From Hahella sp. HNIBRBA332 (GTDB lineage Bacteria > Pseudomonadota > Gammaproteobacteria > Pseudomonadales > Oleiphilaceae): a stretch of DNA of 64,000 nt. The notes below the pieces were generated by a model. That model saw only the letters and a program-made list of their open reading frames with translations. It was not told where the DNA came from and ran no database searches. Where the stretch lies: NCBI RefSeq assembly GCF_030719035.1, contig NZ_CP132203.1, positions 6,718,501 through 6,782,500 on the forward strand, written 5' to 3'. Positions 54,309 through 63,387 of this stretch are shown here, in pieces (within the stretch, counting starts at the first letter, position 1; every line of letters begins with the position of its first letter). The translations under genes and the position numbers were made by a program.

Positions 54309-55652
54309 CTATTGGGAGGGCGCCGGACCAGATAGGGCAGAGATGAAGTCGAGTGTGTAATTGACCGCCTGCTTGCCGGGGTCAAGGATTTCCAAAGTAA
54401 TATGGACGGGCGCGCTCGGCGGCATCTGAGTCATGTCCTTCGCCTCGCCGGACAGATACTCAAGCGGCGTGAAGATGCGATGGGCAATGACATTGTTGTT
54501 AATGTCTGAAAAGTTCAGCGAAATGTTTGGGAAGGGCTGCGCAAAACTGGCTTGATTGGTGATGATGGCGTCAATGATCAGCGCCTTGTTAACCAAGGGG
54601 TGACTGCGCACCACTAGGTTCTGACTACGAATCTGGCCAACATCATATAAAGAAGGCAGGGTGCAGCCAATGACTTCGCATGCCTTGGCGTACCAGGGGC
54701 GCAGTTGGTCGTAGCGGGCCAGTTTATCGAAATGGAACCAGGCCAACTGTGAAACCAGGAACACCACCAACAACAGATTGGCGAAGGTCCACATGATTTT
54801 ACTTAAAACGCCGGGTGACGCTTTTTGCTCATATGAGTGGTCGATGCTGATCGGTTCTGCGCGTAACCCATGGAACTGGGAGGGGGGCTCCGCGTGCATG
54901 GGTGTCTCAAACTCGGGATAGCTCTCATATTCCGGCTCTGGCTCCGGCGCAGCAGGGACTGGCGCGGGCTCTGGTTTGGGCGGCGGCGGAGGGTCGACTT
55001 TTAGCGCTTCTTTGGGAGCTGCCTTTTTAACATCTTGCTTTGCTTCCTGAACGGGGGGAGGGGGAGGCGCCTGTCCTGGGCGCTCCAACTCACGCAACAT
55101 CTGTTCAGCCCAGCTTTCGTCAGTGGTTTCCTCTTCTTCCGTTTCTTCAGGCGTTTCGAATTCGCGCTTGGCGCTGGAGCCGCCTCGGTCAAGCTCCCTG
55201 AAGCTGTCGCTCAACTCGCTCTGATCGAACATGCCGCCGGAGTAGCCCTCGTCGTGCTTGTCCTCTTCCGGATTATCCTGAAATATGAATTCATCATCAT
55301 CGTCTCCCGCTGCGACCAGCGCGTCGGTCAGATCGCCAAGATCGTCGTCCGGGTCCATCGCTGTGAGTGGAGTAATAACTGAAGATGAGGCCTTTGCCGC
55401 GCTTTCTTTTATACCGCGCTCTACTTTGGGTTTCGTCGCTGGCTTGGGAGCGGAAGAAACTGTCGCTGGTCTGGGCGGCGGCGCTTTAACGGGAGTCGGG
55501 TCCACATGCGCGGGAGCGCTGTCAGACATCAAATGCTCCGCTGCGTTGAATACCTTCATGCAAGCGCCGCATCTTACTTTGCCATGGGCGGCTTGCAGCT
55601 GTTTATCAGTAACCCTGAAACTTGCAGCGCAATGTGGGCAGCGAGTGAGCAA
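54309..55652 (-). CDS. Zinc-ribbon and DUF3426 membrane protein
   Basis: This 447-residue protein begins with an MJ0042-type zinc ribbon (CPHC...CGAC, residues ~5-31). A long low-complexity Pro/Glu/Ala/Asp-rich stretch (~45-275) follows, then one membrane helix (~286-308) and the C-terminal DUF3426 domain (~315-440). It lies between prmA and dusB, the normal place for this family in pseudomonads and relatives. The function is unknown. The downstream gap (54054-54308) shows no clear terminator. Confidence 0.85.
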   Translation of the reverse strand: MLTRCPHCAASFRVTDKQLQAAHGKVRCGACMKVFNAAEHLMSDSAPAHVDPTPVKAPPPRPATVSSAPKPATKPKVERGIKESAAKASSSVITPLTAMDPDDDLGDLTDALVAAGDDDDEFIFQDNPEEDKHDEGYSGGMFDQSELSDSFRELDRGGSSAKREFETPEETEEEETTDESWAEQMLRELERPGQAPPPPPVQEAKQDVKKAAPKEALKVDPPPPPKPEPAPVPAAPEPEPEYESYPEFETPMHAEPPSQFHGLRAEPISIDHSYEQKASPGVLSKIMWTFANLLLVVFLVSQLAWFHFDKLARYDQLRPWYAKACEVIGCTLPSLYDVGQIRSQNLVVRSHPLVNKALIIDAIITNQASFAQPFPNISLNFSDINNNVIAHRIFTPLEYLSGEAKDMTQMPPSAPVHITLEILDPGKQAVNYTLDFISALSGPAPSQ

Positions 55653-55884
55653 AACGCCTCCTGGAGAAAACTGCGTCAGTAGTTAAATGTAGACCAACTC
55701 TATGTTAAGGGTGTTACTGCAAATGGGGCGCCGAGATTGTCGCACATTCGCAAAGTTGTTTAAAAATGAATGAATTGTTCCCTATTTGCAAGAGCAACCT
55801 TGCGCTCCATTGTCGCCTAGCGAAGGGGGGCTGTCTATCACGGGAGTGGCTAACCGGCGCCTTGAAAAAACGCCGGATTGGAGA

Positions 55885-56763
55885 TCAATAAGGCAGGCGT
55901 CTGCCGCTGATCAGGACCCAGTCCTCTTTGTACTCGGTGGGATCCAGTTCGAAGTAATTTCGATACGCTTCCGCCACGGCTTCTTCCTGATCTTTCAGTA
56001 TGCCGGACAGGGCGATGGAGCCGCCGGGCAGGGTAAGAGCCGCCAGTTTGGGCGCCAGGCTGATCAAGGGATTGGCCAGGATATTGGCGATAACGACTTC
56101 CGCCTGCATCTCTGGCATTTGTTCCGGGAAGTGCAGAGTCAGACCTTCGCTGACGCTGTTGCGCTCGGCGTTGTCGCGGCTGGCTTCCAGGGCTTGTGGA
56201 TCGATATCCGTGCCGGTGGCGTGGTCCGCGCCCAGCAATAAGGCTGCGATGGCGAGCACGCCGGAACCGCAGCCAAAGTCGATAACCTGTTTACCTTGCA
56301 GCTTCTGGCTATCCAGCCATGTGAGGCAAAGCGCGGTTGTAGGGTGAGTGCCGGTGCCAAAAGCCAGGCCGGGGTCGAGCAATAAATTGACCCCGTTTGG
56401 ATCTTCGGGCTCTCCCCAGCTTGGGCAAATCCAAAGCCGGGAGCCAAAGCGCATGGGGTGGAAGTGGGTCATCCACTCCCTTTCCCAGTCACGATCTTCA
56501 ATGACTTCGCACTCTATATCCGCCGCGGCAATCTGATTGCGCTCTAGCTGCTCACGGACCATTTCTGCGCTGGTGTCGGCGCTGAAAAGCGCGACGACCT
56601 GAGTGTTGCGCCACAGGGGCGTGGTTCCAAGGTCAGGCTCAAGGACGGGATCGTCGGCGGCGTCGAGCATAGTGACGGAGAGGGCGCCAAGGCCCTCGAA
56701 AATCTGCTCCAGAGCGGCCGCCCCGGCTTCATCAGTTAAGACTTTTACTTGTAACCAGGACAC
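55885..56763 (-). CDS. prmA: Ribosomal protein L11 methyltransferase
   Basis: This 292-residue SAM methyltransferase trimethylates ribosomal protein L11. The start is GTG (56763) with AGGA upstream. The N-terminal L11-recognition domain is followed by GTGTHPTTALCL and the SAM loop VIDFGCGSGVLAIAALL, then IVANILANPLISLAP. It follows accC by 14 bp, which suggests one transcript. Confidence 0.96.
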   Translation of the reverse strand: MSWLQVKVLTDEAGAAALEQIFEGLGALSVTMLDAADDPVLEPDLGTTPLWRNTQVVALFSADTSAEMVREQLERNQIAAADIECEVIEDRDWEREWMTHFHPMRFGSRLWICPSWGEPEDPNGVNLLLDPGLAFGTGTHPTTALCLTWLDSQKLQGKQVIDFGCGSGVLAIAALLLGADHATGTDIDPQALEASRDNAERNSVSEGLTLHFPEQMPEMQAEVVIANILANPLISLAPKLAALTLPGGSIALSGILKDQEEAVAEAYRNYFELDPTEYKEDWVLISGRRLPY

Positions 56764-56777
56764 CTGTGTTCCTCAAA

Positions 56778-58118
56778 TCAAGCTTTTAACAGCTTTTCCA
56801 GATAGTGAATGGTGTACTCCATACGGCGTACGCCTGCGTCGGTCACTAACCGGCGATGCAGAGGAATATTGGTTTTGATGCCTTCCACCAGCATTTCGTC
56901 CAGAGCATTGTTCATGCGATCCAGTGCGTTGTTGCGGTTGGAGCCCCAGCAAATCACCTTGCCGATCAGTGAGTCATAATAAGGGGGAACCTTATATCCG
57001 CTATATAAATGGGAGTCAACACGCACGCCGTTGCCGCCTGGCGCATGGTAATGCGTCACGGTTCCGGGGCTGGGAGTGAAGGTGCGTGGATCTTCCGCGT
57101 TGATGCGGCACTCAATGGCGTGACCGCGGAACTGGATGTCTTCCTGCTTGATGGACAGAGGCATGCCGGAGGCGATGCGCAACTGCTCTTTGACGATATC
57201 GACGCCAGTGATCATCTCTGATACGGGGTGCTCAACCTGAACGCGCGTATTCATCTCAATGAAGTAAAAACGTCCGTCCTGGTACAGGAACTCGAACGTT
57301 CCGGCGCCACGGTAGCCGATATCCAGACAGGCCTGCACACAGGCGTTCAGTGTGGCGGCGCGGGCTTCAGGATCGACGTCCGGAGCCGGGGCTTCCTCCA
57401 GTACTTTCTGGTGGCGGCGCTGCAGAGAGCAGTCGCGGTCGCCCAGGTGGATAACGTTGCCTTGTCCGTCAGCCAGCACCTGTACTTCAATGTGGCGGGG
57501 ACGGTCGAGAAACTTCTCCAAATAGACAGTGGGGTCGCCAAAAGCGGCCTTGGCTTCGCTTTGCGTCAGCTGGATAGCGTTCAGCAACGCCGCTTCGCTA
57601 TTGACCACTTGCATGCCGCGTCCACCGCCGCCGGAAGCGGCTTTGATGATGACTGGGTAGCCAATTTTACGAGCGACTTCCAGCGTGCGTTCTTTGTCTT
57701 CAGTGATGGAGCCGTCGGAGCCTGGCACTGTCGGCACGCCCGCTTTGCGCATGGCCTGGATGGCGGAAACTTTGTTGCCCATCAGGCGAATGGTGTCCGG
57801 CTTGGGACCGATAAAGACGAAGCCGCTTTTCTCCACCTGCTCGGCGAAATCGGCGTTTTCCGCCAGAAAGCCGTAGCCTGGGTGAATGCCAACGCTGTCA
57901 GTGACTTCCGCAGCGCTGATAATAGCGGGAATATTCAGGTAGCTGTCCGTGGGGCTGTTCGGGCCGATGCAGACGGATTCGTCCGCCAGTCGTACATGCA
58001 TCAGGTCGCGATCCACGCTTGAGTGCACCGCTACGGTATTAATGCCCAACTCTTTACAGGCGCGCAGGATGCGTAACGCAATTTCGCCTCGATTGGCGAT
58101 AAGCACTTTTTCCAACAT
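56778..58118 (-). CDS. accC: Biotin carboxylase subunit of acetyl-CoA carboxylase
   Basis: This 446-residue ATP-grasp enzyme carboxylates biotin on AccB in fatty-acid synthesis. Recognisable blocks are LIANRGEIALRILRACKE, IKAASGGGGRGMQVV, QVEHPVSEMITG and IECRINAEDP. The ribosome-binding site is weak and the accB-accC gap holds three hairpins, which may set the AccB to AccC ratio. Confidence 0.97.
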   Translation of the reverse strand: MLEKVLIANRGEIALRILRACKELGINTVAVHSSVDRDLMHVRLADESVCIGPNSPTDSYLNIPAIISAAEVTDSVGIHPGYGFLAENADFAEQVEKSGFVFIGPKPDTIRLMGNKVSAIQAMRKAGVPTVPGSDGSITEDKERTLEVARKIGYPVIIKAASGGGGRGMQVVNSEAALLNAIQLTQSEAKAAFGDPTVYLEKFLDRPRHIEVQVLADGQGNVIHLGDRDCSLQRRHQKVLEEAPAPDVDPEARAATLNACVQACLDIGYRGAGTFEFLYQDGRFYFIEMNTRVQVEHPVSEMITGVDIVKEQLRIASGMPLSIKQEDIQFRGHAIECRINAEDPRTFTPSPGTVTHYHAPGGNGVRVDSHLYSGYKVPPYYDSLIGKVICWGSNRNNALDRMNNALDEMLVEGIKTNIPLHRRLVTDAGVRRMEYTIHYLEKLLKA

Positions 58119-58147
58119 GGTAGGAGTACCCTAAAAAAACATTGCCG

Positions 58148-58211
58148 TCCGGCTTGCGCCGGAATGATCAGGATGTCCCGCTGGGCGGGAAGAGCCCGGA
58201 TAGGGGCTCTT
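58148..58211 (-). other. Three consecutive hairpins between accB and accC
   Basis: TCCGGC/GCCGGA (58148-58163), TCCCGC/GCGGGA (58176-58190) and AAGAGCCC/GGGCTCTT (58190-58211) form three small perfect hairpins; the last overlaps the accB stop. None has a T run on the minus strand. They fit partial termination or mRNA processing that gives more AccB than AccC. Confidence 0.55.
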
Positions 58212-58668
58212 AAACAATCGAGAACAGCGGCTGGTCGAACTCCACCGGTTGTCCGTTTTCCACCAGAATGGCTTCAATCGTGCCGGACTTGTCCGCTTCA
58301 ATCTGGTTCATCATCTTCATTGCTTCGACGATGCACAGTACGTCGCCTGCTTTGACGGTTTGTCCAACTTCAGCGAACACTGGCGCGGAGGGCGATGGGG
58401 CGCGGTAGAAGGTGCCAACCATAGGCGACTTGACCAGATGACCATTATATTGAGGGCCGGCGTCGACTTCCGCCGCAGGAGCCGCAGCGGCGACAGGTGC
58501 GGCGGCCGGACGGGCTTCCACTGTCGCAGAAGAAACGTATACAGGCTCGGCGCCAGCCAAACGGCGGCTGATGCGTACGGAATCATCGCCTTCTTTAATT
58601 TCGATTTCGGCGATGTCTGACTCTTCAATCAGTTCAATTAGCTTTTTTACTTTTCTGATATCCATCAT
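58210..58668 (-). CDS. accB: Biotin carboxyl carrier protein of acetyl-CoA carboxylase
   Basis: A 152-residue carrier with a helical N-terminal part, a flexible Ala/Pro-rich linker (~60-82) and the biotinyl domain. Biotin is attached to the Lys in EAMKMMNQIEA. It starts MMDIRKVKKLIELI; either of two adjacent ATGs could be used. It lies 13 bp after aroQ. Confidence 0.96.
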   Translation of the reverse strand: MMDIRKVKKLIELIEESDIAEIEIKEGDDSVRISRRLAGAEPVYVSSATVEARPAAAPVAAAAPAAEVDAGPQYNGHLVKSPMVGTFYRAPSPSAPVFAEVGQTVKAGDVLCIVEAMKMMNQIEADKSGTIEAILVENGQPVEFDQPLFSIV

Positions 58669-58681
58669 AGGCTCTCGTAAT

Positions 58682-59125
58682 TTATTTTCCGGTAATCTTT
58701 GAAAAGGCGGCCTGTAAAGCGAGTTCGTAACTCTGGCTGCCGAATCCGCATATCACACCGACGGCGACATCGGAGAAATAGGAGTGGTGGCGGAACGCCT
58801 CACGGGCGTGCACATTGGACAAGTGCGTCTCAATAAAAGGGATGCCTACGCCGAGAAGGGCGTCACGTAGCGCCACGCTGGTATGGGTAAAGGCCGCTGG
58901 ATTGATAATGATGAAATCCACGCCTTCTTTCTTGGCTTCATGGATGCGATCAATCAATTCGTATTCTGCATTGCTTTGCAGCGTCAGCAGATGGTGGCCT
59001 GCCTGCCTGGCGATTTCCGTCAGGCGGAAATTAATATCGTCCAAGGTTTCTGCGCCATAAATTTCCGGTTCGCGCGTTCCCAATAAGTTCAAATTAGGGC
59101 CGTGCAACACTAGAATGCTTGCCAT
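58682..59125 (-). CDS. aroQ: Type II 3-dehydroquinate dehydratase
   Basis: This 147-residue shikimate-pathway enzyme converts 3-dehydroquinate to 3-dehydroshikimate. It is a dodecameric type II enzyme with LHGPNLNLLGTREPEIYG (catalytic Tyr in EIYG), IINPAAFTHTSVALRDAL, and ETHLSNVHAREAFRHHSYFS carrying the catalytic His. AAGGACA precedes the start. It is the first gene of the aroQ-accB-accC-prmA run, a conserved order. Confidence 0.97.
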   Translation of the reverse strand: MASILVLHGPNLNLLGTREPEIYGAETLDDINFRLTEIARQAGHHLLTLQSNAEYELIDRIHEAKKEGVDFIIINPAAFTHTSVALRDALLGVGIPFIETHLSNVHAREAFRHHSYFSDVAVGVICGFGSQSYELALQAAFSKITGK

Positions 59126-59466
59126 GGCGTCTTGTCCTTATATGTCGGATATTTAAGGTGTAATAAAAGCAAGATTTCGGAAGTTTGACTCTTTTGTCTA
59201 CTATATTCAAGCAGATTGCCGCACTTTGCGGTCATACTTTGGTAGTAGCGCAGCGTCTGCGAAAATGGATGCGTTTTTCCCAGAAAAAACAGGGCGTTCG
59301 CGTACTTGGCGGGAACTATTATGTCGCCGTCATGATGGCGGCGACAGTGGCAATTTAACCCAGTCCTGTGAACTATTTTTGATACTTCGGTTTAAAACAC
59401 AATAAGCGCATTGTTGTAGGCGGTTTCCACGATAGCTGGAAACCGGTGAGTTCAGAGCCTTTGAGC
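59126..59466. other. 341-bp intergenic region upstream of aroQ with two hairpins
   Basis: No gene is seen. GGTTTCCA / TGGAAACC (59422-59444, 7-base loop) lies 23 bp past the stop of the diguanylate cyclase gene and may terminate it, though T residues are few. A second inverted repeat, TGTCGCCG / CGGCGACA (59322-59346), extends inward with CAT/ATG pairing; its role is unclear. The stretch next to aroQ is A/T-rich and should contain its promoter. Confidence 0.45.
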
Positions 59467-61083
59467 TTATCTGAACACTTTCACGCAGTTCCGGCCGGCG
59501 TGTTTGGCTTCATAAAGCGCTTTATCCGCCTTCTGCGCCAGCACCTGCTGAGTGTTGCCAGCCTGATAAGCGGCGATACCGCAGCTGAACGTCACTTTGA
59601 ACGTGTCGCTCTCGGTGGGGTGCATGAGCTCTCCGAAACGTTCACGAATGTCGTTCATCATATTTTTTGCGTCGCACTCGTCTGTATTGGGGAGCACGAC
59701 GGCGAACTCTTCTCCGCCGTAACGGCCAATATGGTCGGTCTTTCGCAGTCGCTGTTTAAGGAATAGCGACATACTCTTTAACACTCTGTCGCCAACGGGG
59801 TGGCCATGAGTGTCGTTAATGCGTTTGAAGTAGTCGATGTCCATCATGGCGAAGCTGAGCGGTTCGCGGGTCTGATTGGCCTTGTTGATCTCCATGCTGA
59901 GCAGATTCAGCGTATGGGTGTGATTGTAGAGTCCAGTCAGGCTGTCGCGGATCATCATGGCGTGCAATGTGCGCGCTCGCCGCCCACGGTTGTGAATAGT
60001 GGCGATCAGATGCCGGGGATTGATCGGCTTCACCAGGAAATCGTCGCCGCCAAGGCTCATCGCGTGCAACTGCTTGTTGATGTCATCTTCCGCGGACAGA
60101 TAAATAATGGGGACGCTGACGAACTTGTCCTGCTGGCGGATCACTTTAGCCAGCTCAGTTCCTGTGCAGCCCGGCATGTACATGTCCATGATGATGATCT
60201 CGGGAGAGAACTCATCCAGAGCAATCAAAACCTGCATTGGGTCGGTGATGATCTTGGCGGTCATGCCCGCTTTGCGCAGGGTGCTCTCCATAAACGCAGC
60301 CTGGGCTCTGGAGTCGTCCACCACCATGATGCGATAGGGCTCATGGGCGCTGGAGCGAGTGTAAGTCTCCACTTTCTCGATAAGTTGCGCCGCGTCCAGG
60401 GTGCGTTCAACAAATTCTTCACCTCCGCAACGCGCAGCTTCCAGGCGGGTCTTGATATCGCCCTCACGAGGGCAGATAAACATGACCGGAATGGGCGTCT
60501 CATGATTGGCCTGGATGCGTTTGATCAGCTCGATCCCGGCATTTTTCTCGCCGCCAAAATCCACGTCGACAATCATGGTTTCAGGTTTATTCTTCTGAGT
60601 CGCCGCCTGCAGGGTGTCGTGAGAGGAATACAATTCACCACGGAAGCCAAAAAACTGCATTTGCTGCGCGATGCGCTGCGCCAGATCTTTTTGATTTAAG
60701 GCCAAATAGATTGGTGAGCGCAGATAAGTCCGGTTGGCGCTGCTGTCGGTGCGATCGGTTTTGCGTTGGGTGACAGTCGCCAGTTGCATGACCTGCTGCT
60801 CCACCGCGAGGATATCCGCAGTAGTGACGGGGGTTTTGCGCAGGCTGATGCTTTTGAGGCTGGTATTGATCGACTGTGCGATGCACAGGTGATCCGTCAT
60901 GTCGAAACGGGCTGCGTAACGGCCCAATTTATCGGTTGCAAGCTGGAAATCGGAAAACCATTGTTTGTCCTGCCAGTTCCTTTGCTTCAACTGTTGCCAT
61001 GCTTCCAGGACAATGCGCGCCTGCGTCGTTACACGGCCGGCAAAGTGCTGCTTGAGTTTGTCCCGTTGACTTTCTATGGTCAT
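59467..61083 (-). CDS. Diguanylate cyclase with two receiver-like domains
   Basis: This 538-residue cytoplasmic protein has an N-terminal helical domain (~1-120, possibly Hpt-like), a first receiver-like domain (~140-245, weaker at the conserved Lys), a second receiver (~250-365; IIMDMYMPG phospho-acceptor, DFLVKPIN) and GGDEF (~380-538). The cyclase site RYGGEEF is intact, and the RKTD inhibition site nine residues before it is present, so product feedback is expected. A 12-bp palindrome, TGGTTGCAACCA (61110-61121), lies 27 bp before its start. Confidence 0.9.
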   Translation of the reverse strand: MTIESQRDKLKQHFAGRVTTQARIVLEAWQQLKQRNWQDKQWFSDFQLATDKLGRYAARFDMTDHLCIAQSINTSLKSISLRKTPVTTADILAVEQQVMQLATVTQRKTDRTDSSANRTYLRSPIYLALNQKDLAQRIAQQMQFFGFRGELYSSHDTLQAATQKNKPETMIVDVDFGGEKNAGIELIKRIQANHETPIPVMFICPREGDIKTRLEAARCGGEEFVERTLDAAQLIEKVETYTRSSAHEPYRIMVVDDSRAQAAFMESTLRKAGMTAKIITDPMQVLIALDEFSPEIIIMDMYMPGCTGTELAKVIRQQDKFVSVPIIYLSAEDDINKQLHAMSLGGDDFLVKPINPRHLIATIHNRGRRARTLHAMMIRDSLTGLYNHTHTLNLLSMEINKANQTREPLSFAMMDIDYFKRINDTHGHPVGDRVLKSMSLFLKQRLRKTDHIGRYGGEEFAVVLPNTDECDAKNMMNDIRERFGELMHPTESDTFKVTFSCGIAAYQAGNTQQVLAQKADKALYEAKHAGRNCVKVFR

Positions 61084-61109
61084 AGAGAGGGTAAATCCGC
61101 TTCCATTAG

Positions 61110-61121
61110 TGGTTGCAACCA
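61110..61121. promoter_or_regulatory. 12-bp perfect palindrome upstream of the diguanylate cyclase
   Basis: TGGTTGCAACCA is fully self-complementary and lies in the 262-bp divergent region between the diguanylate cyclase and the LapD-like gene. It is a candidate repressor site; there is no independent evidence. Confidence 0.25.
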
Positions 61122-61345
61122 GTTTGTCTTTCTTCTATGCGCCTGATTTACAAGTACAAAATTCAAGCCAGGACGTATTGATATAAGTTTCAGTATAGTT
61201 TGGCAATTTTATTTAAATATAGTCGTAAACTGTATGTGTATGTAAATTCTTGTGCATTTGTGTAGTAGCGCAAACCTTTAAGCGTCAACTGCGGGCGGTT
61301 TGAGCGGAAGGCGCTGAATCTGTGATCAACTCCGACGGAGTCGCC

Positions 61346-63349
61346 ATGACTGATAATAATAAAGCATTGCGTGACAAACGATCGATCAAAGTGCTGATGC
61401 TGGGTCTGATCTCCACGATGTTGTTGATTTTGTTAGGGGGCGTGTTCAGCCTTAATTTGTGGCAGAAGAAGTTGTACCTGCAGGATCAGCTACAGTCTCA
61501 CGCCAGAGACTCCGCCACATCGTTGGGATTGTCCGTTTCTCATGTGGCGGATCCGCAGGACTGGGTCGTTGCGTCTTCCATGGTTGACGCCATCTTTGAC
61601 TCGGGCGCTTATCAAGGCATACGCATTCTGGATCAAGAAGGGCGCTCGGTAGTGGCGCGAACCAGCTCTAAGGACCTGGAAGGCGTACCGAAATGGTTCG
61701 TGCGCTGGCTCGATCTGCAGGCTCCAGTAGGAGAGGCGGATGTTATCGCTGGCTGGAGCCCGGTTGGGCGCTTGATGGTGCAAAGCGATCCTGGCATCGC
61801 CTATCGGGAACTCTGGTCGACACTGCGTAATCAATTAGTTTGGTTTGCGGTCGTCACGATGTTTGCCTTTGCGGCTTTCCATTTGTTATTGAGCAGCCTG
61901 CTGCGCCCCTTGCAGCGCCTGGAGCAAGCGGCGCATCGGATAGAAGATAAACATTTCGATGTCTCGCTGCCGATTCCGGGCACTCGTGAGCTGGCGAAAG
62001 TCACGTTGGCGGTGAACAGTATGGCGGACCATTTGCGGCGCTCATTCGAAGAACAGGTGGCCACCATTGAGTCGCTGCGCAAACTGGCGCTGCTGGATTC
62101 CGTCACCGGGGTGCTGAACCGGCAGTCATTTGATAATCGCTTGCAGGCGGCTTTGGCGGGAGACGATGGCGACAGCGTCGGCGCGCTGCTGTTGGCGCAG
62201 CTGTCAGGCCTGTCTGAGTACAACGACCAGTTTGGGAGAGAGCAGGGAGATGCGCTGCTCAAGCAGATGGCGGAAGTTATCCATGACGAGTGCCTGTCGC
62301 ATATCGGTAGTTATGTGGGCCGGCGTGGCGGTGGTTGCTTCACCGTTTTTCTCAGCGGCTTGACGGACAATCGTGCGGAAACTGTGGCGGAGCGTTTGCT
62401 GGAGAGGTTGACATCACTGCCGTTGATCAAGAGCTGGGGCGGCTCTAACCGCTTGCATATAGGGGTGGTCAATACAGAGGGGCGAACTCCCTTGGCGCAG
62501 GTGCTGTCGGTGGCGGACTTCGCGATGCGGGTGGCGCAGAAATCCTGTACGAACGCATGGCGCAAGGGACGCAGCGGCGGACGCGAAGGAGGGCAAAAAC
62601 CGCTTACGGCGACGGAATGGCAATCCATCTTGTTGTCGACGCTGGCGGAGAAGAAGTTTTATTTGCACTTTCAGCCAGTTCTGAGCGACGACTCTCGAAG
62701 CTTTCTGTTCCATCAGGCGCTGGTGCGCATGAACATGGAGGGACGAGTGCTGGCGGCGGCGGAATTTCTTCCTATGGCGGACCGCTTTAATCTCGCGCTG
62801 AAAGTCGACGCGCAAGTGCTGGAAGATGCGCTGACCAGATTGGCGGAGCATCATGAGGATGCTGCCTTTTGTGTCAGTCTGGCGGTATCCAGTATGCAGT
62901 CGGCTGAGTTCGCAGATATGGTTGGCGTGATATTACGTCGTTTTCCCGCACAATGTCCGCGCTTGCTGCTGGAAGTTTCCGAACACGCATTGCAGGCGGC
63001 CTGGGCGGGGTTTGATCGTCTGTTACAGTTGCGTAATGAACTGGCTTTCCGTATCGTCATCAGCCGATTCGGCTCCACCGGTATGCCATTCGGGTATTTG
63101 AAAAGTTGTCCGGTGGACATGATCAAAATCGACCCGGGTCTGGTGAAAAATATTCATAAAGATCAGGGACATCAGTTTTATTTGCGCTCCATCGTGCAGA
63201 TTGCGCACTCACAGGCCATTAAAGTCATTGGCGTGGGCGTCGAGTCCCAGGAGGATTGGGACAGTCTGGTGCAGCTCGGGGTGGACGGCGCAATGGGATA
63301 TTATCTCTTTCGGCCTCAGGAAAGCCCGCCACATATGGCGGCGCCGTGA
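61346..63349 (+). CDS. lapD-like: LapD-like c-di-GMP receptor with degenerate GGDEF and EAL domains
   Basis: The start is ATG 61346 with CGGAG five bases upstream; a GTG lies 24 bases earlier. The 667-residue protein has TM1 (~15-37), a periplasmic LapD/MoxY-type domain, TM2 (~165-187), HAMP, GGDEF-like and EAL-like domains. GVPKWFVRWL and the following GWSPVGRLMVQSDPG closely resemble the LapD output domain with its LapG-binding Trp. Both cytoplasmic domains are degenerate (GGGCF for GGDEF; HQALVRM for EALxR; SRFG for DDFG), so it should sense and not make c-di-GMP. No lapG or LapA-type adhesin lies in the window. Confidence 0.85.
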   Translation: MTDNNKALRDKRSIKVLMLGLISTMLLILLGGVFSLNLWQKKLYLQDQLQSHARDSATSLGLSVSHVADPQDWVVASSMVDAIFDSGAYQGIRILDQEGRSVVARTSSKDLEGVPKWFVRWLDLQAPVGEADVIAGWSPVGRLMVQSDPGIAYRELWSTLRNQLVWFAVVTMFAFAAFHLLLSSLLRPLQRLEQAAHRIEDKHFDVSLPIPGTRELAKVTLAVNSMADHLRRSFEEQVATIESLRKLALLDSVTGVLNRQSFDNRLQAALAGDDGDSVGALLLAQLSGLSEYNDQFGREQGDALLKQMAEVIHDECLSHIGSYVGRRGGGCFTVFLSGLTDNRAETVAERLLERLTSLPLIKSWGGSNRLHIGVVNTEGRTPLAQVLSVADFAMRVAQKSCTNAWRKGRSGGREGGQKPLTATEWQSILLSTLAEKKFYLHFQPVLSDDSRSFLFHQALVRMNMEGRVLAAAEFLPMADRFNLALKVDAQVLEDALTRLAEHHEDAAFCVSLAVSSMQSAEFADMVGVILRRFPAQCPRLLLEVSEHALQAAWAGFDRLLQLRNELAFRIVISRFGSTGMPFGYLKSCPVDMIKIDPGLVKNIHKDQGHQFYLRSIVQIAHSQAIKVIGVGVESQEDWDSLVQLGVDGAMGYYLFRPQESPPHMAAP

Positions 63350-63387
63350 GCGGCGGAGCTTGAAGATTGCGAGGAGCGGCAATATCT

